Of a stretch of DNA of 15,659 nt, positions 5,210 through 13,922 are shown piece after piece; position 1 is the first letter of the stretch; every line of letters starts with the position of its first letter. Origin of the DNA: an uncultured Bacteriovorax sp. (GTDB taxonomy: Bacteria; Bdellovibrionota; Bacteriovoracia; Bacteriovoracales; Bacteriovoracaceae); assembly GCA_946482295.1 (NCBI GenBank), contig CAMLRB010000072.1, positions 1 to 15,659 on the forward strand, in the 5' to 3' direction. The position numbers were made by a program, and so were the translations under genes. The notes beneath the pieces were generated by a model. It was not told the origin of the DNA. It did no database searches and was given only the letters and a program-made list of their open reading frames with translations.

Positions 5210-8197
5210 TCCAATTGTTGTGAAGGAATGTTTGCCAGCATCTTTATCGACTGACATTGATTCGAAAAAGGGACCAACAATCCATTTAGGATTTATTTTG
5301 TAAGAAGCTTCAAGACTGATATTAATCGCGCTCAGTGCGCGAACATCGAAAGCAAAGAGGAACGATTCACTTTCTTTAGAGAGACCAAGTCCTAAAAGCG
5401 GGAGAGTTTCAGCGGTATCATTAATGGTAGTTCCACTTTCTATATACAGAGTTCGTTTAAGGGCAGAAACGCTTAAACCATAGTTCATGAATGAAGCATT
5501 TCTCATCAGTTTTATTTTTGCATCCAGATCGGTGAAAGTTATTTTATCAAAAACTTTTCCTCGACTTACTCTTAAGCCTGCATCCCAAAAATCAATCCAG
5601 CTTATATCCAGAGTTCGGTGATATTCCATAAAAAAACCACTTGTCACTGTTCCATCAACTTTCGCTTCATACTGAGTTGCCTTGTTTTTATAAGACAATT
5701 TGTGCGGGGAAAGACCTAATCTAAATAAATGCCCAGAGGGTCTGTAGGGAATCGATAAAAGCTTGGCCGGTACGATTTCTTCAGATTTAACATCAAGCGG
5801 TTTTGTTTCCTCTGCGATAATAATCGGGGCAGGTTTTTCACAAGTGGCCATGAACATTCTACGTTTCGAAGAAAATTTTCCACTTGTTACTTTCCAATAA
5901 TATTCACCAGGAGAATTTTTCAAATCATCACAAGTAAGTGTGTGTTCCTCTTTTTTTGTTTTTTTCGTGAGCACTAATTTTTCAAATTCTAAATCACGTG
6001 CAATGAGGAGTGTATAGTGATCGGAGTTAATCGATTTCCAGGAAAAAGTAACACCATCATCGATTTTTGTAAGAACATTTTCTCGATGAGCAGGTGATTC
6101 AAGTTCCATAGTGGTGAAGGCCTCTTTTTCAGCTTCTTCATCGTTTTCAATGACGAGTTTAGAAAGTTTTGAGAACTCAGTTTGTCTTCCCCAGAAATCT
6201 ATATAGGCCACTTGCCAAAAAAAGGTACCAGGTATGGCCTGTTTCCAAACGACCTTGGGGTCTTTCGTTAGTAGTCTCTGAATAAGTTTTGTTTTATCTT
6301 TGTCGGCATAAATTTCTACTACATATTCTTTTGCACGAGTTTGCACCGGAAGTGCCCATTCTGTTTCGGCCACAGGATCATCTGCATGAGCGCGCGAAAA
6401 GAAAAAATCAAGAATGTTCAAAAATGATGAACTCGTTGGGACTTGATAGCGGAGTTTCAAATTTAAATCTGGAATTTGATCCGGAGCTTGAAGGGGAGGG
6501 GAAGGCTTTAGTTCTACACTCACTGGTCTCGAAAATTCTTCACCTTTAGGACCTTTTACTTTAACTCGCCAAAAATATTTACCAGGGCGACCGACAACAG
6601 TATTAATGGATGACGATTTGAGAACTTCATCCTTCAATTTTTTTTGAAACTGTTCATCTTCTGCAAGTTCAAAATGATAATCAGCATTGCTAAATTCTTT
6701 CCAGGCAAATTTCACTAACTGATCAGGTTTTTCTAATTCAATCACTGCTCCTGAAGATGGGAGCTGAGAAAGGGCCAACGGCTTCTTGAATGTAATTTTA
6801 CCTTGTAGAATGTTCGTCTTAATTCCTGATGGGCTCACACCTTGAATCGACCATTGATAATTTCCAGGTTTTGAAACTTGAACAATTGTATTAGGACTGA
6901 GTGATTTAAAACTATAAGTTTGTCCTGACCCCTTTAGCGTTACTGTGTAATTAAAATCGTAAAGCGGACCATCCCATTGGAAGGAATGTTTAATGGAGCC
7001 TTCATCATAGGAAACAATTTGCAGATCATCTGGCATTAGCTTTTTGAGCTCAACCGGACGCTCTTCTATAACACTCAATTGAACTGGCCCACTCCAGAGA
7101 GCATGTGGCCTACTCGAGTCCCATCCTCTCACTTTCACTTGATATTGACCTGTTTCTTCAGGAGACCATTCTAAATACGAAACATTTGTTTCGATTATTT
7201 TTTCATTGATTTGAATTTGATATTTTTTGAACTCTTCACCAGAAGCTGTTTTCCAATTGATAAAGACGCTGCTTTTTTGATTAATTGCCTTTGTAACAAT
7301 CGTTCTATCGGTGCTTACAATGAGTGGTTTTTCTTTAACCAGACTAAATGAACGAACCGGTCCACTCAGACCATCAGTGGAGACCAGTTTCCAGAAATAG
7401 GTTCCTTCTTCAGAAAGAGTAGCATCAATAGTATCTGAATCGAGTGGTTTGATAACGGTTGGAGAAGTGAAATCAGCGATTTTAGAGATGATTAATTCGC
7501 CAGAATCTGTTGCTTGATTTTTTTTGATTTTAAACTGAATAGCGATCTGATCATTCATGAAAATACGTGTGTTGTTTTTTGGAGTTAATTGTTTGAGTGT
7601 AAGCTTTTTAACTTCAAATTTTCCTGCGGCCTTGTCTTCTATTAGAACTTGATCAGTTGTAAGCTGAGTTTTATCATTTCCTTGTTGAAATTCAGCGGAA
7701 CCCTCCAAAACCATAAACTTATTTTCTTTTGAACCTTGTTCAATTTGAATGTTCGCGTTTTTTGAATTGAGAGTATATTTTTTGCTTGCGAGCTCAACAT
7801 TTAACGTAGATTGATTCGGCCTCAATTCTGCATTGAGATTACCTCGTTCGAGCGCAAGGGTAGGTTGAGCAGAATCTGTTTTTTTAATTTTGAGTAGACT
7901 ATTTTCAAATAAATTAATTTCGGGACCACGCTCAAATTTAATCCTGGCAGATGATTGTTCGTGAGTGTAAATTTCATCGTTCATTTCAAGGACATCGCCC
8001 TGATCAACGTCAACCCATCCTTGATAAAAATCGCGTTTTCTTTTAACAGTTTTGAATTGATCGACGATAGAGGCAACTCTTTCTTCACTGACAGACTGGG
8101 AGTTGAAAAATTTTTGACCATAAAGCATGTAAATGCTTCCCAGACCGGCGATGGCCATAATCAAAATTAAAAAGTCATCAAGCGACTTATGTCTCAT
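5159..8197 (-). CDS. FecR-domain envelope protein with Ig/FN3-like repeats and a C-terminal beta-barrel-like domain
   Basis: From the ATG at 8195-8197 the protein has 1012 residues; an in-frame TTG at 8219-8221 would add 8. I prefer the ATG because TACAAT (8227-8232, minus strand), a possible -10 box, would start transcription close to the TTG. GGAAGAA just before the ATG is a weak ribosome site. A basic N-terminus (MRHK) precedes one hydrophobic segment (about 9-26) with no clear cleavage motif, consistent with an inner-membrane anchor. Residues about 58-165 match a FecR domain (GDVLEMNDEIYT, an S-A-R-I-K-F strand, a run of short strands). From about 200 to 800 several Ig/FN3-like repeats recur with Y-x-W/Y-F-W-x-V strand motifs. 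Residues about 823-1006 alternate like outer-membrane strands and end in GTSFDF, followed by six more residues. I infer a periplasm-spanning scaffold rather than an iron regulator, since no FecA or FecI homologue is nearby. Confidence 0.72.
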   Translation of the reverse strand: MRHKSLDDFLILIMAIAGLGSIYMLYGQKFFNSQSVSEERVASIVDQFKTVKRKRDFYQGWVDVDQGDVLEMNDEIYTHEQSSARIKFERGPEINLFENSLLKIKKTDSAQPTLALERGNLNAELRPNQSTLNVELASKKYTLNSKNANIQIEQGSKENKFMVLEGSAEFQQGNDKTQLTTDQVLIEDKAAGKFEVKKLTLKQLTPKNNTRIFMNDQIAIQFKIKKNQATDSGELIISKIADFTSPTVIKPLDSDTIDATLSEEGTYFWKLVSTDGLSGPVRSFSLVKEKPLIVSTDRTIVTKAINQKSSVFINWKTASGEEFKKYQIQINEKIIETNVSYLEWSPEETGQYQVKVRGWDSSRPHALWSGPVQLSVIEERPVELKKLMPDDLQIVSYDEGSIKHSFQWDGPLYDFNYTVTLKGSGQTYSFKSLSPNTIVQVSKPGNYQWSIQGVSPSGIKTNILQGKITFKKPLALSQLPSSGAVIELEKPDQLVKFAWKEFSNADYHFELAEDEQFQKKLKDEVLKSSSINTVVGRPGKYFWRVKVKGPKGEEFSRPVSVELKPSPPLQAPDQIPDLNLKLRYQVPTSSSFLNILDFFFSRAHADDPVAETEWALPVQTRAKEYVVEIYADKDKTKLIQRLLTKDPKVVWKQAIPGTFFWQVAYIDFWGRQTEFSKLSKLVIENDEEAEKEAFTTMELESPAHRENVLTKIDDGVTFSWKSINSDHYTLLIARDLEFEKLVLTKKTKKEEHTLTCDDLKNSPGEYYWKVTSGKFSSKRRMFMATCEKPAPIIIAEETKPLDVKSEEIVPAKLLSIPYRPSGHLFRLGLSPHKLSYKNKATQYEAKVDGTVTSGFFMEYHRTLDISWIDFWDAGLRVSRGKVFDKITFTDLDAKIKLMRNASFMNYGLSVSALKRTLYIESGTTINDTAETLPLLGLGLSKESESFLFAFDVRALSAINISLEASYKINPKWIVGPFFESMSVDKDAGKHSFTTIGLKMGTSFDFDQTTQTE

Positions 8198-8271
8198 TTC
8201 TTCCACTAGTGTAATTTTCAAATCTTATTGTAACATTAGATGAGATAAATCAATTGCTAGGAAGAATAATC

Positions 8272-10815
8272 TTGATTAGAAAAGTCAGATTTCCTTTGAG
8301 ATATAAATTCGTTGTCGCGATCTCAACGTTACTATTGTTAACGATGGCGTTCTATCTTTCCTACGCATTAAATATTTTCAAAGCAGATAAAGCAGCGGAT
8401 GTTTATTCCATCACTCTCTCGAATTCAATATCTTTAAGCGAACGTCTAAGACTTCTCATTGATCAGGATATTAAATCGCTTGAAACTTTAGATGTTGATT
8501 CTTCTCACTGGCCAACATGGCTGGAGCGTACTCCACAGGCCCTCGTCATAGAGTGCTTAACAGTAGATGGATCTCATCAATATTTGGCCAACGAAAAAAA
8601 ATTATCTGAAGCAACTTCCTCATCTGAAGGCTTCACAGTTGAAAAGAGCAGCGTAGAAAGACTCCGCTCTCTTCCAATGGGAAGCTTGCAAGTTGAGCAA
8701 GGATTTATTAAAGGTTTTCCAGCTCACTATAGTGTCCTTGCTACACTTGGGAATGGAATGAAGTGCGCACTTCATCTATCTACAGAAAAGCTAATGCCTT
8801 TAATGAATGAAACGCTAAATTATGGTTCATACATCGTCGCAGATAATGGCTCCATGTTTCTAAAACTCAACGATGTTAATGTTTCTTCACAGCAATTAAA
8901 AAAAATTGTAACAGACGCAACTGTTTCAACTATTCCCCAAGGTGTAAAACGATTTGTTGAAGATAAGAACATTATTATCCGCGCATTCTCTAAAGCTAAT
9001 CCATTTGGTTTAACGGCAATTACAGAAATCGAAGAAGAAAAGGCCTTCCTTGCTTCAACCCAACTTATTCAAAAATCTCTTTTCTTCGGAATCCTCCTTC
9101 TTTCAGTGGCCGTCATCACTGGAATTTTATTTACGAGAAGAATGACAAGAAATGTTCAGACCCTATTTGAAGCAACCTCTCAAATGGCCGAAGGTAATTT
9201 TAATGTGAACCCTCAAGCATCCGGTCATGATGAAATTGGGGCCCTTACCGATTCATTCGTCGACATGAAAGATAAGATTGTTGCCTACATGATTGAGATG
9301 AAAGAGAAGGCGAGGATTGAAAGCGAATTAAAAGTCGCCCAACTCGTGCAGCATTCATTTTTTCCTAGACATGGAATTATTAAAAAAGATTACAGTGTTG
9401 AAGGGATGTATAAACCTGCATCAGAATGTTCTGGCGATTGGTGGGGTTTTTTCGAACAGCCAGGAAAAGTGACACTTGTCGTATGTGATGCTACCGGACA
9501 TGGAGTGCCTGCTGCGCTTATCACGGCAGCGGCCCACAGTTGTCTTTCCACACTAAAATTAGATGCTGAAACAAAAACGATTCATCCGCACGATGTACTA
9601 GAGAAATTAAATAAAGTTGTTTGTTCCATGAATTCGGATCTTCTCATGACGGCGTTTGTTTTAGAGATAGATGAGAACGAAAGACGTGTAACCTATGCAA
9701 ATGCTTCTCACATGGCCCCTTACTATCTCAAAAAAGGGCAAGAAGGTTATTCTAAAGAAGGTCTAACTCCACTCATCGAAAATAATGGACCTCGAATGGG
9801 AGAAAAATACGGCTCGCAATATTCAGAAAATAGTTTTGAGTATCGACCTGGTGATCGTATTGTTCTTTTCTCTGATGGTCTAACTGAAATGGAAGTTGAA
9901 GGTAAGGCATGGGGACAAAGAAATTTTTTAAAGAGTCTTTATCAGAGTGCTCATCACTCGAGTAAAGGACTTATTCAGGGTGTTTGGCAGGATTTTCAAA
10001 ATTTCTGTAAAGGCCATTCCCCACAAGATGACGTTACACTTCTTGCAATTTCTTTTAACAATGAAATACCGGTGCTAACTTCGGAATCAAACTTAGACGC
10101 CATAATTGATGAGAAACCAGAATTTGTTCTCAGCCAATTAAGTAATGCTGAGAATATTAATTTCTTAAGTAGAAGTCAGCTCAACCATCTCATTGGTCAC
10201 AACACAATTGATCTCAACAGAGAACTCAAGCTCGTTCAAATTTTGGAGAGTAAACAGGTATTCAATTTAGAAGATACTGTGAACGATCGCTATAAAAAGA
10301 AAATTTGGCACTTACACGAAAATAGTGAAGTACGACCTGCCATAGCAGAAATGGTGACTCTCTTTAATGAAGATTACTCACCGGCGATCAGCGGAGAAAT
10401 TCTTAGCCTCGTTAGTGAGGAATTACTCTCAAACGCTTTCTATCACAGTAGTTCAGAAGAATCGCATGCACGAGGCCAGTCAGTCTCTCTTATACAAGGA
10501 AAAGAAGTCGAATATCTAGTTGGGGCCAATGAAGACTACGTCATCATATCTGTGCGTGGACCATCGAGTTTTTCTTCTCGCGAAAAAATTATTGAAAGCA
10601 TTCATCGTGGTTACGAACAAAAAGCTCCTGTCGATGGAAATGGAGGAGCAGGTTTAGGACTCTATCTCATTTTTGAGAATTGCCAGCAATTCTGGGTGAT
10701 AAATTCCACTGGAGCTGAAGGACAGATTATCTGCGTTTTTGAAAAGTTTAATCGTTATAAAAAAGCTAAAGAAAGAATTACTTCGTTTCATTTTCTATCT
10801 AAGGAGATTATCTAA
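8272..10815 (+). CDS. Membrane sensor with HAMP, SpoIIE-type PP2C phosphatase and C-terminal GHKL domain
   Basis: I choose the TTG at 8272 because AGGAAG lies 7 bases upstream; the in-frame TTG at 8254 has no such site and would add 6 residues. The 847-residue chain has TM1 (about 12-34), an extracytoplasmic region of about 230 residues that looks Cache-like, TM2 (about 268-288), HAMP (about 288-341) and a short coiled coil. The SpoIIE phosphatase (about 370-595) keeps its metal ligands: D389 in GDWWG, D406 in DATGHG, D535 in SDG and D586/D587 in QDDVTLL. After a linker of about 110 residues comes an RsbW/HATPase_c-like domain (about 700-825) with E717 and N721 in EELLSNAFYHS and the GNGGAGLGL loop at 789-797. 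The usual Asp of the middle (G1) box is not evident at SVRGP. It is the first gene of a four-gene operon and overlaps the STAS gene (TAATG). I infer that it senses an envelope signal and sets the phosphorylation of the STAS partner. Confidence 0.88.
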   Translation: MIRKVRFPLRYKFVVAISTLLLLTMAFYLSYALNIFKADKAADVYSITLSNSISLSERLRLLIDQDIKSLETLDVDSSHWPTWLERTPQALVIECLTVDGSHQYLANEKKLSEATSSSEGFTVEKSSVERLRSLPMGSLQVEQGFIKGFPAHYSVLATLGNGMKCALHLSTEKLMPLMNETLNYGSYIVADNGSMFLKLNDVNVSSQQLKKIVTDATVSTIPQGVKRFVEDKNIIIRAFSKANPFGLTAITEIEEEKAFLASTQLIQKSLFFGILLLSVAVITGILFTRRMTRNVQTLFEATSQMAEGNFNVNPQASGHDEIGALTDSFVDMKDKIVAYMIEMKEKARIESELKVAQLVQHSFFPRHGIIKKDYSVEGMYKPASECSGDWWGFFEQPGKVTLVVCDATGHGVPAALITAAAHSCLSTLKLDAETKTIHPHDVLEKLNKVVCSMNSDLLMTAFVLEIDENERRVTYANASHMAPYYLKKGQEGYSKEGLTPLIENNGPRMGEKYGSQYSENSFEYRPGDRIVLFSDGLTEMEVEGKAWGQRNFLKSLYQSAHHSSKGLIQGVWQDFQNFCKGHSPQDDVTLLAISFNNEIPVLTSESNLDAIIDEKPEFVLSQLSNAENINFLSRSQLNHLIGHNTIDLNRELKLVQILESKQVFNLEDTVNDRYKKKIWHLHENSEVRPAIAEMVTLFNEDYSPAISGEILSLVSEELLSNAFYHSSSEESHARGQSVSLIQGKEVEYLVGANEDYVIISVRGPSSFSSREKIIESIHRGYEQKAPVDGNGGAGLGLYLIFENCQQFWVINSTGAEGQIICVFEKFNRYKKAKERITSFHFLSKEII

Positions 10816-11285
10816 TGACCGAAAAACTTAATATCAGTACTCGCATTAGCGGGGATGAAGTCTATATCACTCTCGATGGTACAATCGATGAAGACGCAAA
10901 CTTTGATAAAATAAAATCACTCGCACTTAAAAAATACATTTTTGATTTTAATAACGTTGTAATGATCAATTCATGTGGTATTCGTGAATGGATCAAATAC
11001 TTAAAAGAGATTGAGAGCGCTACGATCGTTTATCAGAACTGCCCACAGATCATTATTGAACAAGTAAACATGGTACACGGTTTTATTCGAAAAGGAGTGA
11101 CCGTTGAATCCTTTTATGCTCCTTATTTTTGCGAACAGTGTGACACTCCCAAAAAAATTCTTTTAAAGGATTCGGAGATTGTTAATTCCAAACCACCTGT
11201 TAAACACTGTAATACTTGTAAAGAAGAATTAGAATTCGATGCTATTGAAAAGCAATATTTCAGCTTTTTAGGACAAGGAAAATAA
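10815..11285 (+). CDS. STAS-domain protein with C-terminal Cys4 zinc-ribbon-like tail
   Basis: The 156-residue protein starts at an ATG overlapping the upstream TAA (10813-10817), with AAGGAG 8 bases before. Residues about 5-98 fit a STAS fold of the anti-sigma-factor-antagonist type: strands ISGDEVYITLDGTID and KKYIFDFNNVVMI, then NSCG at 52-55. S53 sits where SpoIIAA and RsbV carry the phosphorylated Ser, while the preceding Asp is replaced by N52. The tail has C106-x2-C109 and C132-x2-C135, a pattern that usually binds zinc; this is not part of ordinary RsbV-like proteins. The location next to a SpoIIE/GHKL protein makes it the likely substrate of that enzyme, and the following hybrid kinase a likely downstream partner. 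The zinc site could serve protein contact or redox/metal sensing; this is inference. Confidence 0.8.
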   Translation: MTEKLNISTRISGDEVYITLDGTIDEDANFDKIKSLALKKYIFDFNNVVMINSCGIREWIKYLKEIESATIVYQNCPQIIIEQVNMVHGFIRKGVTVESFYAPYFCEQCDTPKKILLKDSEIVNSKPPVKHCNTCKEELEFDAIEKQYFSFLGQGK

Positions 11286-11289
11286 TCAT

Positions 11290-12798
11290 ATGGATTCTTT
11301 TGATTATCTAGACGATTTATTTGAGCCAGTTTTAATTGCTGATCAAATGGAAAGCATCGTTTACTACAATCCAAGCTTTTTAACTTTTTTTAAAGTCACA
11401 CCAAGAATTCTGGCGAAGCAAGCAAGTTATGTAGATTATCTTCTTTCGATCATTCCAGAAATGCAAAATTTTTATCAGGACCTGATCTCGCACAAGCAAG
11501 CGATCAGTTCCGAGTTAACCTATATGCACGAAGGTCAAGACTTCACTGTTATTATCAAAGGACAGGTTCGTGATTCTGGCCACGTCATTTTGCTTTTTAA
11601 AGATGTGACGGTTGAGAAAAACCTAAACGATAAATATCGTGCAATGGTCGAGGAGTTAAAAAATACTTACTCCCAAGTCATCCAATCCGATAAACTTAAA
11701 GTCATTGGAGAAATGACGGCCAACATTTCACATGAAATTAATAATCCGCTTACAGTCGCTGTAGGAAATACAGAACTCATAGGATTTTCTTTGGAATCGA
11801 ATGATCTCAACACCCAGAGAGAGTCGATGACAAAATTTCACAAAAACATTAATCACTCACTTGAACGCATTAACAAAATCATCACAAACATGAAAGAATT
11901 TTTGCATAAGAGTGAAGATAAAAAAGAATATTGTGAAGCTAAGGAAATTGTCGAAAAAGCAGTGGCCTTTACAGGTCCTTCTTTAAAAGGCAGTCCGATT
12001 CAGATGAAAGTCAATATCGTTGGTAAACCACCTATTCTTTTGGTTAATAAGATTAAGATTGAGCAAGTTTTTGTTAACCTAATTCAAAATGCTATTGATG
12101 CACTTAAAGATACAACTATTGATAATCCAAGTGTAACAATTGAACTGGCCTCTGAGAAAAATGGAAACTTCATTCGTTTCGATGTGTACGATAACGGACC
12201 AGGTATTTCACAGGAAAACCGCGATAAGATTTTTGAAACATTTTTTACAACTAAAGAAGTGGGCAAAGGAACAGGTCTGGGTCTTTCCATTTCGAATCGA
12301 ATCATTCAAGCACATCAGGGGAAGTTAGAATTGATCGATTCAGCACAAGGTGCTCATTTTAGAGTAACTCTTCCGGCCATTGGTATCGCTGGACACGTTA
12401 GCGGAAATTGGGAGCGTTTGATTAGTGAAGGTGAGCAATTGAAGAAAGTTCTTGTCGTTGATAATGAAACACACATTCTCAATCTTTGCATGAATTTTCT
12501 ATCAGACAGTGATTTTCATTTTTTAGGTGCTTCAAGTGCTGAAGAAGCTTTGAAAGAGCTCGATCGTAGTTCAGTGAATCTCGTCATTTCAGATGTTCGT
12601 ATGCCAGGCATGGATGGTGAAAAATTTATTAGAGAAATCAGAATAAAAGGGCATGATGTTCCTGTTCTTTTTATGACGTCTAAAGATTTTATTGAAAAAT
12701 ACCGCAAAATTAAAGATGAGTTGAAATTGGAAGGAATTATTATCAAGCCATTTACAAAGGAAGAATTGCTGAGTGCAATTAAGACGGCGGTAAAATGA
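11290..12798 (+). CDS. Soluble hybrid histidine kinase (PAS - HisKA - HATPase - receiver)
   Basis: The 502-residue protein has no membrane segment. Residues about 10-108 form a PAS-like domain ([20 protein letters not shown]), followed by a helix. The HisKA motif is ISHEINNPL with H148. The ATPase domain has N267 in LIQNAID, D301 in DNGPG and the GKGTGLGLS loop at 326-334. The receiver (about 386-500) has the acceptor D435 in [12 protein letters not shown]463 and K486. Its acidic pocket reads VVDNE (D391, N392), so one of the two usual metal-binding acids is missing and phosphorylation may be weak or altered. AAGGAA lies 9 bases before the ATG, and only 4 bases separate it from the STAS gene. 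It overlaps the next gene by ATGA. I infer that it takes input from inside the cell, possibly from the STAS protein, and passes phosphate to the neighbouring receiver. Confidence 0.92.
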   Translation: MDSFDYLDDLFEPVLIADQMESIVYYNPSFLTFFKVTPRILAKQASYVDYLLSIIPEMQNFYQDLISHKQAISSELTYMHEGQDFTVIIKGQVRDSGHVILLFKDVTVEKNLNDKYRAMVEELKNTYSQVIQSDKLKVIGEMTANISHEINNPLTVAVGNTELIGFSLESNDLNTQRESMTKFHKNINHSLERINKIITNMKEFLHKSEDKKEYCEAKEIVEKAVAFTGPSLKGSPIQMKVNIVGKPPILLVNKIKIEQVFVNLIQNAIDALKDTTIDNPSVTIELASEKNGNFIRFDVYDNGPGISQENRDKIFETFFTTKEVGKGTGLGLSISNRIIQAHQGKLELIDSAQGAHFRVTLPAIGIAGHVSGNWERLISEGEQLKKVLVVDNETHILNLCMNFLSDSDFHFLGASSAEEALKELDRSSVNLVISDVRMPGMDGEKFIREIRIKGHDVPVLFMTSKDFIEKYRKIKDELKLEGIIIKPFTKEELLSAIKTAVK

Positions 12799-13202
12799 GT
12801 CCGCTTTCAAAAGAGAAAATATCCATTCTTGTTGTCGATGATGATCCGAAGATAAGAGAAATGCTTCAAGCTTTTTTTGCACTTAAAAGTGATGATTTCA
12901 TTTGTGTAACAGCGGCAGATACGCAACAGGCCTTTTTAAAAATTGCAAACCAAGATTTTCATATTTTTATTATCGATAATGTCATGCCTGGAAAAAGTGG
13001 TATTGAGTTCGCTCTTCATTTGAAAAAGCATCCTAAATATTATCGCACCCCTGTTCTACTTATGTCAGGGGCGCTTATGCAAGAGGATGTCATCAAGGCC
13101 ATTGAGGGGGGGATACGTGAAATTATTGTGAAGCCGTTTGCCTTGAAAAATCTAATGGATAAACTGACACCCATTATTAAAAAAATGTCTACTTCGCATT
13201 AG
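12795..13202 (+). CDS. Single-domain response regulator, last gene of the SpoIIE-STAS-kinase operon
   Basis: The 135-residue protein is a complete receiver: D15/D16 in ILVVDDDPK, acceptor D61 in IIDNVMPGKSG, S91 in LLMSGA and K113 in IVKPF. It has no output domain, so it acts by binding another protein or as a phosphorelay intermediate. The ATG overlaps the kinase stop codon (ATGA at 12795-12798), and the pair is almost certainly co-translated, making this the probable partner of that kinase. Its 3' end overlaps the convergent YceI gene by 14 bases. It resembles the receiver at 1454-1882 in its second half. Confidence 0.92.
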   Translation: MSPLSKEKISILVVDDDPKIREMLQAFFALKSDDFICVTAADTQQAFLKIANQDFHIFIIDNVMPGKSGIEFALHLKKHPKYYRTPVLLMSGALMQEDVIKAIEGGIREIIVKPFALKNLMDKLTPIIKKMSTSH

Positions 13203-13902
13203 TGTGATCTTTTGGATCTGTTGATGTCGATAATTTCCTGATCTTACCTTTCTTTAGTAGCTCTCTTTCAGCAATTCCTTTTGTATCAGGAATCATGTGT
13301 GTACTAAAGGGAGTTTTGTCACCTGAAAATTGCGTTTGAAGTACAATTTTAATTCTGATGTCGTCACCTACGAGAAGACCGCCATTATCTAGTTTTTTAT
13401 TCCACGTCATTTTGTAATCTTTGCGATCTATATTTCCAGTTAGGGTAAAGAAGTGATTGTCTTTACCCCAAGCATCTTTCCCTTGCCCCTTGTAAATACC
13501 TTGGAAAGTCATTGGACGAGTAACACCTCTTAGAGTCATTTGGCCATTTACTTTAAAAGTATTATCAGTTGCAATTTTTACTTTTTCTTTCGAGTTAAAA
13601 GTAATGTAAGGATGAACTTCTGTGAGCAAAAACTCATGACCTCTCAAGTGAAAATCCCGTTTTTCATCGTTGCTATCTACACTATTTGTATTGATTTCAA
13701 CCTTGATATTCGAGAGTTCTTTTGTCTTTTCGTTAAAATCAAATGTTCCTCTGAAAACTTTGAAGACCCCGTCTACATCGGACATAACCATATAGTCGAT
13801 GTTGAAGGCTATTTTCGAGTGTTCACGGATTATTTCATAAGGTCGAGCATGGGCCGCACTCATGACTAAAAATGTAAGAAACACAATCATTAAATTATTC
13901 AT
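13189..13902 (-). CDS. YceI-family periplasmic protein
   Basis: This 237-residue protein has a signal peptide (MNNLMIVFLTFLVMSAAHA, cut before RPYEI). The mature part shows the YceI lipocalin-like order: an I-x-x-x-H-S-x-I-x-F start, FRGTFDFNEKTKEL, I-x-V-x-I-x-T-x-S-V-x-S, RDFHLRGHEFL, YITF, and VNGQMTLRGVTRPM. YceI proteins bind isoprenoid-type lipids in the periplasm of Gram-negative bacteria; the ligand here is unknown. At 237 residues it is longer than the usual approximately 190, with a basic tail of about 40 residues after the last barrel strand (from about residue 195). AAGGAG stands before the ATG at a normal distance, and a start at 13900-13902 fits the signal peptide well. It diverges from the AraC-type gene across 135 bases and overlaps the upstream convergent receiver gene by 14 bases. 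Confidence 0.92.
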   Translation of the reverse strand: MNNLMIVFLTFLVMSAAHARPYEIIREHSKIAFNIDYMVMSDVDGVFKVFRGTFDFNEKTKELSNIKVEINTNSVDSNDEKRDFHLRGHEFLLTEVHPYITFNSKEKVKIATDNTFKVNGQMTLRGVTRPMTFQGIYKGQGKDAWGKDNHFFTLTGNIDRKDYKMTWNKKLDNGGLLVGDDIRIKIVLQTQFSGDKTPFSTHMIPDTKGIAERELLKKGKIRKLSTSTDPKDHTNAK

Positions 13903-13922
13903 ATGAGCTCCTTGATCACATT

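Noticed and set aside
8254..8256. TTG at 8254 as the start of the SpoIIE protein.
   Set aside because: There is no ribosome site in front, while AGGAAG is correctly spaced for the TTG at 8272.
13200..13225. GATC-loop-GATC hairpin after the receiver stop as a two-way terminator between the converging genes.
   Set aside because: The stem is only four pairs and no T-run follows on either strand.
13905..13920. CRP-like half site TGTGATCA before yceI (minus strand).
   Set aside because: The matching second half is absent at the required spacing.
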